The notes below the pieces were generated by a model. The model searched no databases, was not told the DNA's origin, and saw nothing but the letters and a program-made list of their open reading frames with translations. Made by a program: the position numbers and the translations under genes. Below, piece by piece: positions 59,059 through 64,000 of a stretch of 64,000 nucleotides of DNA. Source of the DNA: Clostridia bacterium (lineage in GTDB: Bacteria > Bacillota > Clostridia > Oscillospirales > Acutalibacteraceae); NCBI GenBank assembly GCA_017461235.1, contig JAFTYU010000034.1, forward strand, positions 1 through 64,000, given 5' to 3'. How positions within the stretch are numbered: position 1 is the stretch's first letter; each line of letters begins with the position of its first letter.

Positions 59059-60570
59059 TTAGATAGTTCCGTCCCATGTGGAAACTTCTGTTTTCTTTAT
59101 TTCGTCTTCGTCGAACCAACGTGTTGTAACACATTTGCTCTCTGTAAAGAAACGGTAAGAATCTTTACCGAGACAGTGAAGATCACCAAAGAAGGAATCC
59201 TTATGACCTGAGAAGGGGAAGAAACCGATCGGAACGGGGATACCAACGTTAACACCAACCATACCACCGTGTGTATGACGAGTGAATTCTCTCGCATAGT
59301 GACCGTTCTGGGTAAAGATAACCGAACCATTTGCATAGGGGTTAGCGTTCATAACTTTAAGACCTTCGTGGAAATCTTTAACACGTTTGATGCAAAGAAC
59401 AGGTCCGAATACTTCGTCTCTGCCGATTGTCATATCTTCTGTAACGTTATCAAAGATTGTGGGGCCGACAAAGTAACCGTCTTTGAGCTCATCGGGAAGC
59501 TCAGGGTTTCTGCCGTCAAGAACAAGTGTTGCACCTTCTTTAACGCCCTTTTCAATATCAGCCACAACTTCGTCGTAATGTTTTTTGTATGTAAGCGGTC
59601 CGAGCTTGGATGTCTTATCAATTGATTTGCCGACTTTTATACCCATAGCTTGCTTTTTGAGTTCTGCAACGAATTTGTCTGCAATTGATTCCTGTACTAC
59701 GCAGCAGGAAAGAGCCATACAACGCTGACCTGCACAACCATATGCGGAGTTGATAATACCTGCAACAGTGCGCTCGATAGGTGTATCTTCAAGAACAAGA
59801 GCATGGTTTTTAGCCTGACAAAGAGCCTGAACACGTTTGCCTGCCTTAGCAGCTCTTTCGTAAATAAGTTTTCCGACAGGTGTTGAACCGACAAAAGTGA
59901 TACCTTTGATGTCGGGGTGGTCAAGAAGTGTGTTGATTTCATTTCTTGAACATGTAACAACATTAACAACACCATCAGGCATACCGGCTTCTTTATAAAG
60001 CTGAGCAATTCTCAATGCCGTTTTAGGAGTGAGCGACGCCGCTTTAAGCACGATAGTATTACCGCAAGCAACGCATACGGGAACCATCCAGCCGAAAGGA
60101 ATCATAGCAGGGAAGTTAACCGGAACAATACCTGCAAAAACACCCATTGATTCACGGTATAAAACGGTATCAAAGCCTTTTGAAGCATCCATAAGGCTTT
60201 CACCCATCATAAGAGAAGTAACCTGAATGGCAAGTTCAGTACCTTCCTTTGCTTTAAGAACGTCGCCCTCTGCCTCTGACCATACCTTACCGTTTTCTTC
60301 AGCAACAAGAGTTGTAAGCTCTTCCATATGTTCAATAAGAAGGTTGCGTACATTGTAAAGAATCTGTGATCTCTTGATTGCAGGAGTTGCGCTCCAAGCA
60401 GGGTAAGCGGCTTTTGCAGCTTCTACAGCCTGAAGAACTTCGTCGTTTGTGCAACAGGGTGCATAACCTGTTACTTCACCTGTGCTGGGATTGTGAAGGT
60501 CATACCAAACGTCTGTTTTTGATTCAACGTATTCGCCGTTGCAAAAGTATTTAATTTTTTCTGCTGACAT
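59059..60570 (-). CDS. iolA: Methylmalonate-semialdehyde dehydrogenase (CoA-acylating)
   Basis: A 503-residue aldehyde dehydrogenase of the MmsA/IolA type, which converts malonate semialdehyde to acetyl-CoA in inositol breakdown. The catalytic Cys lies in YGCAGQRCMAL near residue 280, the NAD-binding FVGSTPVGKLIY near 225, and EEVFGPVLCIK-type sequence (DEVFGPVLC) near 390. The N-terminal Arg/Pro-rich CoA site region is normal. It lies between iolE and iolG in the same operon. Full length and start (behind GGAAAGG) are as in relatives. Confidence 0.94.
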   Translation of the reverse strand: MSAEKIKYFCNGEYVESKTDVWYDLHNPSTGEVTGYAPCCTNDEVLQAVEAAKAAYPAWSATPAIKRSQILYNVRNLLIEHMEELTTLVAEENGKVWSEAEGDVLKAKEGTELAIQVTSLMMGESLMDASKGFDTVLYRESMGVFAGIVPVNFPAMIPFGWMVPVCVACGNTIVLKAASLTPKTALRIAQLYKEAGMPDGVVNVVTCSRNEINTLLDHPDIKGITFVGSTPVGKLIYERAAKAGKRVQALCQAKNHALVLEDTPIERTVAGIINSAYGCAGQRCMALSCCVVQESIADKFVAELKKQAMGIKVGKSIDKTSKLGPLTYKKHYDEVVADIEKGVKEGATLVLDGRNPELPDELKDGYFVGPTIFDNVTEDMTIGRDEVFGPVLCIKRVKDFHEGLKVMNANPYANGSVIFTQNGHYAREFTRHTHGGMVGVNVGIPVPIGFFPFSGHKDSFFGDLHCLGKDSYRFFTESKCVTTRWFDEDEIKKTEVSTWDGTI

Positions 60571-60591
60571 TTTTTTTCCTTTCCCGGTTTA

Positions 60592-61485
60592 TTATAAACC
60601 TGCTTTTTCTGCTATATATTTTCTTGCTTTAACTGCATACTCGAAGGGGTTTGCTATTGCAGGGTCTTGCTCTGCTTCAACAAGCACGTAACCTTCGTAA
60701 TCATTTTCTGCAAGAACATCAAAAATAGGTGCGAAATCAATTACGCCGTCACCGGGTACTGTAAATGTACCTTTTCTGACACCCTGAAGAAAGCTTTCTT
60801 TGTTAGCTTTAACATCTGCAATAACGTCGGGGCGAATGTCTTTAAGATGAACGTGCTTAATACGTTTGATGTACTTTTTAAGTACGCTCATATAATCTTC
60901 GCCGCAATATGCAAGGTGACCTGAGTCAAAAAGAAGATTGAAGAGCTCCGGGTCGGTGTTTTCCATAAGTCTGTCAATTTCAGCTTCTGTCTGAACAACG
61001 GTACCCATATGATGATGGAATGTAAGGGTGATGCCCATGTCTTTTGCAACCTTGCCGAGCTTGTTGAGACCTGTGCAGAGCATATCCCATTCTTCATCAT
61101 TCATAACGTATTTGTCATCAAAAATTGAAAGGTCTGTACCTTGAATTGAATGACCCTGTTCCGAAACACCTACAACCTTTGCACCCATTTCCTTAAGGAA
61201 TGTTATGTGCTCGATAAAATCTTTTTCGGTTTCTTCATAAGGCTTTGTTGTAAGGAAGGTTGAGAACCAAGCGTTGCAAATCTGCATACCGCGCAGCTCA
61301 AGAGCCTTTTTGAGTACAGCTGTATCTTTAGGATACTTGTTGCCGATTTCACAACCTGTGAATCCTGCAAGAGCCATTTCAGATATACATTGTTCAAACG
61401 TGTTTTCTGCTCCAAGGTCGGGCATATCGTCATTGGTCCAGGCGATAGGAGCGATGCCGAGTTTTACTTTGTTTTTATCAAGCAT
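60592..61485 (-). CDS. iolE: myo-Inosose-2 dehydratase
   Basis: A 297-residue TIM-barrel sugar epimerase-like enzyme that dehydrates 2-keto-myo-inositol, the second step of the pathway. Metal-binding residues are visible: TFHHHMGT near 152, [10 protein letters not shown] near 190 and [10 protein letters not shown] near 220, with EAEQD near 270 as the last ligand. The WTNDD start is characteristic of IolE. Its ATG shares a base with the iolD stop (TAATG), so it is translationally coupled to iolD. Confidence 0.94.
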   Translation of the reverse strand: MLDKNKVKLGIAPIAWTNDDMPDLGAENTFEQCISEMALAGFTGCEIGNKYPKDTAVLKKALELRGMQICNAWFSTFLTTKPYEETEKDFIEHITFLKEMGAKVVGVSEQGHSIQGTDLSIFDDKYVMNDEEWDMLCTGLNKLGKVAKDMGITLTFHHHMGTVVQTEAEIDRLMENTDPELFNLLFDSGHLAYCGEDYMSVLKKYIKRIKHVHLKDIRPDVIADVKANKESFLQGVRKGTFTVPGDGVIDFAPIFDVLAENDYEGYVLVEAEQDPAIANPFEYAVKARKYIAEKAGL

Positions 61486-63398
61486 TAGAATTTCCTCGCT
61501 TTTCTGAGATTTTCTTCTTTATTTTCAAAAGCGGCGTTGACCGCTTCTTTTGATGAAGTGGATGCGATACCGACGTGCCACCATGCGCCGTAACCGTCAG
61601 TCATAGATTTTGGCAATACCTTGATGTCAATAAGTGTTGAAACTTCCTGTTTTTTACTGTCTTCAAGAGCCGCTTTAAGTTCCTCAAGCGTTTTTGCCGT
61701 GTAAGTCTTAACACCGTAGCCGGAAGCACTTTTTGCAAAATCAATGGGGAAAAGCTCGCCTAAAAGGTTACCGTTTTCGTCACGTTTACGGAACTCTGTA
61801 GCAAGATTGCCGATACCGTTTGACATCTGAAGGTTGTTAATACAACCGAAACCTGAATTGTCAAACAAAAGAACGTTGATTTTTTTGTTTTCCTGAATAG
61901 ATGTAACAAGTTCACTGTGGAGCATAAGGTAACTTCCGTCACCACAGAACGCATAAACTTCTTTTTCGGGTTCTGCGAATTTTGAACCGAGAGCGCCTGC
62001 AATTTCATAACCCATACAGGAATATCCGTACTCCATATTGTAGGAATATAAGCTGTCTGTGGTCCACATTCTTTGCATACAACCGGGGAGAGAGCCTGCC
62101 GCCGCAACTGCAATAGCATCGTCATCAATAGTTTCTCTGATAAGTGCGAGAGCAGCAGTCTGTGTTATTGTTCCGCCGATTTTTTCTACAAATTCAGGAA
62201 TTGTATCCTCGTATCTTGCTTTAATGATGGGCTCAAAATCTTCAGAATATTTATAATCTGAAAGCTTCAGCATTTCTTCATTCCAAGCGTTTTTAGCATC
62301 TGCTATTTCGGTTGTGTATCCGGTTTTATATTCACCGATAGCCGCATCAAGAGCGTTAATTGCAAGCTTGGCATCGCAAACAGCTTTGGTTGCACCGAGT
62401 TTATATGCATCAAATCTGTCGGTATTGATTGTCACGAATTTCGCATCATCTCTGAACAAGGATTTTGAAGCGGTTGTGAAGTCGGAGAAACGTGTACCTA
62501 CGCCGATAATTACGTCTGCGTCTTTAGCAATCAGGTTAGCAGAAAGATTACCTGTAACACCTACACCGCCAACATTAAGGTGGTGTGATGAAAGAACAGC
62601 AGACTTGCCGTTTTGTGTTTCAGCAAACGGAATGTTATGCTTTTCGCAGAAGCTCTGAACCGTATCACCGCATTCTGAATATCTAACACCGCCGCCGGCG
62701 ATAACAAGGGGTTTCTCAGCAGATTTTAAAATCTCTGCAATATCGTCTATTTCATCCTGTGCAGGAGCAATTCTGGTGATTTTGTGCACTCTCTTTTTGA
62801 AGAATTCCTCGGGATAGTCGTAACTTTCACCTTCAACATCCTGACAAAGGGCAATACAAACGGCACCTGTGTTAGCAGTATCGGTAAGGACGCGCATTGC
62901 ATTAATCATTGCAGACATAAGTTGCTCGGGACGAACAATTCTGTCCCAATATCTGCAAACAGGCTTGTATGCATCATTAGTTGTAACCGCGAGTGAATAG
63001 GGTTGTTCAAACTGTTGAAGCACCGGGTCGGGCTGACGGCAGGCAAATGTATCTGCAGGGAAAAGCAAAAGGGGAATATTATTAACTGTTGCAGTAGCCG
63101 CCGCAGTAATCATATTAGCGGCACCGGGGCCGATAGAGGAAGAACAAGCGATAATTTTGCGTCTGTTATTCTGTTTGGCAAAACTTGCAGCAACGTGTGC
63201 CATACCTTGCTCGTTTTTACCCTGATAGACTCTTAAAGAGCCGGGGTTTTCATCAAGCGCCTGACCAAGCCCGCAAACAATACCGTGACCAAAAACAGTA
63301 AAAATACCGTCAACAAATTTGGTTTCCTTGCCGTCAAAGGACACATATTGATTATCAAGGAATTTAACAAGTGCTTGACCCATTGTCATAATAGGCAT
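61485..63398 (-). CDS. iolD: 3D-(3,5/4)-trihydroxycyclohexane-1,2-dione acylhydrolase
   Basis: A 637-residue ThDP-dependent enzyme that opens the inositol ring, giving 5-deoxy-glucuronate. The catalytic-Glu region [11 protein letters not shown] is near residue 60, and the ThDP/Mg motif [11 protein letters not shown]...NNSGFG, here [10 protein letters not shown], lies near 480-510. Length and the acetolactate-synthase-like three-domain order match IolD. The ATG follows TTAGGAGTG. It lies 23 bases after iolB and overlaps iolE by one base. Confidence 0.95.
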   Translation of the reverse strand: MPIMTMGQALVKFLDNQYVSFDGKETKFVDGIFTVFGHGIVCGLGQALDENPGSLRVYQGKNEQGMAHVAASFAKQNNRRKIIACSSSIGPGAANMITAAATATVNNIPLLLFPADTFACRQPDPVLQQFEQPYSLAVTTNDAYKPVCRYWDRIVRPEQLMSAMINAMRVLTDTANTGAVCIALCQDVEGESYDYPEEFFKKRVHKITRIAPAQDEIDDIAEILKSAEKPLVIAGGGVRYSECGDTVQSFCEKHNIPFAETQNGKSAVLSSHHLNVGGVGVTGNLSANLIAKDADVIIGVGTRFSDFTTASKSLFRDDAKFVTINTDRFDAYKLGATKAVCDAKLAINALDAAIGEYKTGYTTEIADAKNAWNEEMLKLSDYKYSEDFEPIIKARYEDTIPEFVEKIGGTITQTAALALIRETIDDDAIAVAAAGSLPGCMQRMWTTDSLYSYNMEYGYSCMGYEIAGALGSKFAEPEKEVYAFCGDGSYLMLHSELVTSIQENKKINVLLFDNSGFGCINNLQMSNGIGNLATEFRKRDENGNLLGELFPIDFAKSASGYGVKTYTAKTLEELKAALEDSKKQEVSTLIDIKVLPKSMTDGYGAWWHVGIASTSSKEAVNAAFENKEENLRKARKF

Positions 63399-63421
63399 TT
63401 ATATCACTCCTAAAGAATAAT

Positions 63422-64000
63422 TTATTTTGTTAACCACTGATGTTCTTCTGAAACAAAACGTGTGGTTTTAAGCCAAGGGTCGTCTTCGAGATGACGAACC
63501 ATCCAGATGTAACACATTTCATATCCGGGGGCAACAACTTGCTCATGATCTTTGCCATCGGGTATATAAACTGCACTTCCCTGAACGCTTTTGAAAACAT
63601 CGTCACCCACAAAGGCGGCACCGAACCCCTGAGGTTTATCAAACTGATAATAATAAACTTCGGGTTGGGGATGGTGATGCGGGGGATAACTTGACCATCT
63701 GCCGGGTTGATTATAAACTTCACCAAGAACCATATTTGAATAGGGTGCGTTATCGTGGTCAAAAACTGTAGAAACTATTCTGTAGCCTGCGCCGTCCCAT
63801 TGGTCTTTGCCAAAGTGTTGATAAAGTATCATATCGGGCGTGTAAAAAACAGGTGTGAAAATAATATCGTTATCTGTCTGTTGGATAAGAATTTCAGTAT
63901 CGGCATTTGCTTTCACTGAGACTTCAGTCTGTTTAGGAACGTGTAAGCAATAAGATGACTTAACAAAGGGATTTTCTCTGAACATTTTCTGTGTTTCGCC
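63422..64000 (-). CDS. iolB: 5-deoxy-glucuronate isomerase, 5' end beyond window
   Basis: The C-terminal part (about 192 residues) of a bicupin isomerase that converts 5-deoxy-glucuronate to 5-dehydro-2-deoxy-gluconate. The PPHHHPQPEVYYY segment is the cupin metal site and GKDHEQVVAPGY the following strand. The frame stays open to the right edge, where GETQKMFRENP continues upstream; IolB is normally about 270 residues, so some 75-80 lie outside. Other iol genes (iolC, iolJ) and the promoter probably also lie beyond 64 kb. Confidence 0.93.
   Translation of the reverse strand, partial: GETQKMFRENPFVKSSYCLHVPKQTEVSVKANADTEILIQQTDNDIIFTPVFYTPDMILYQHFGKDQWDGAGYRIVSTVFDHDNAPYSNMVLGEVYNQPGRWSSYPPHHHPQPEVYYYQFDKPQGFGAAFVGDDVFKSVQGSAVYIPDGKDHEQVVAPGYEMCYIWMVRHLEDDPWLKTTRFVSEEHQWLTK

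Noticed and set aside
1-64000. CRISPR arrays, insertion sequences, prophage, rRNA genes, replication origin
   Set aside because: Read for regularly spaced repeats, transposase frames, phage structural genes, rRNA sequence and DnaA-box clusters; none seen.

Overview
This looks like chromosomal DNA of an anaerobic, endospore-forming, low-to-moderate GC member of the Clostridia, most like an uncultured gut Oscillospiraceae/Ruminococcaceae. The evidence is the sporulation genes (spmA, spmB, spoIVA, spoIVB, spo0A), the co-existence of a Gram-positive PolC and a DnaE polymerase, an anaerobic radical-SAM sulfatase maturase, and canonical TTGACA/TATAAT promoters with strong GGAGG ribosome sites. No phage, transposase, rRNA operon or CRISPR array is visible; gene density is high and most of the window is housekeeping DNA.

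Layout. 1-3.1 kb: alpha-glucosidase and an LRR surface protein. 3.2-11.2 kb: orphan MazF-type RNase, metK-radC, spmAB (minus strand), and a divergent two-subunit type II topoisomerase. 11.4-17.4 kb: secG, tRNA-Lys followed by a duplicated tRNA 3' end with a hairpin-rich insert, a small membrane protein, nrdR-rlmA-fucosidase-DUF5662, then a lipoprotein and an SDR reductase. 17.5-20 kb: lysine riboswitch controlling dapA-lysA. 20-24 kb (minus): mgtC (frameshifted)-sulfatase-anSME. 24-31 kb: spoIVA, a Mn-type CDF exporter, a nucleotidyltransferase with a lipoprotein, a metallophosphoesterase with a DUF4474 lipoprotein. 31-39 kb: araD-dnaE-pfkA, spoIVB, xylB. 39.6-52 kb: spo0A with 0A boxes in its promoter region, then the long pyrH-frr-uppS-cdsA-dxr-rseP-ispG-polC operon and an M20 peptidase.

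52.1-64 kb (all minus strand): a myo-inositol catabolic operon (iolB-D-E-A-G) runs without a visible terminator into four accessory genes: a CrtI-like flavin oxidoreductase, an FAD/2Fe-2S reductase, a GH3-family acyl-adenylating enzyme and an HxxxDG condensation-type acyltransferase. The four look like a compact carrier-protein-free pathway for an acyl conjugate and are the best candidate here for an undescribed system.

Other points that stand out: PolC lacks the DEDD proofreading exonuclease domain normally inserted in its PHP domain, while the PHP metal ligands of both PolC and DnaE are intact; mgtC has a one-base frameshift in a T run although its promoter and ribosome site are good; Spo0A has an incomplete acidic pocket; the ParC-like subunit has natural alanine at the quinolone-contact serine position; and the lysine riboswitch has a readable terminator/antiterminator. 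All calls come from reading the sequence by eye; no database search was run.
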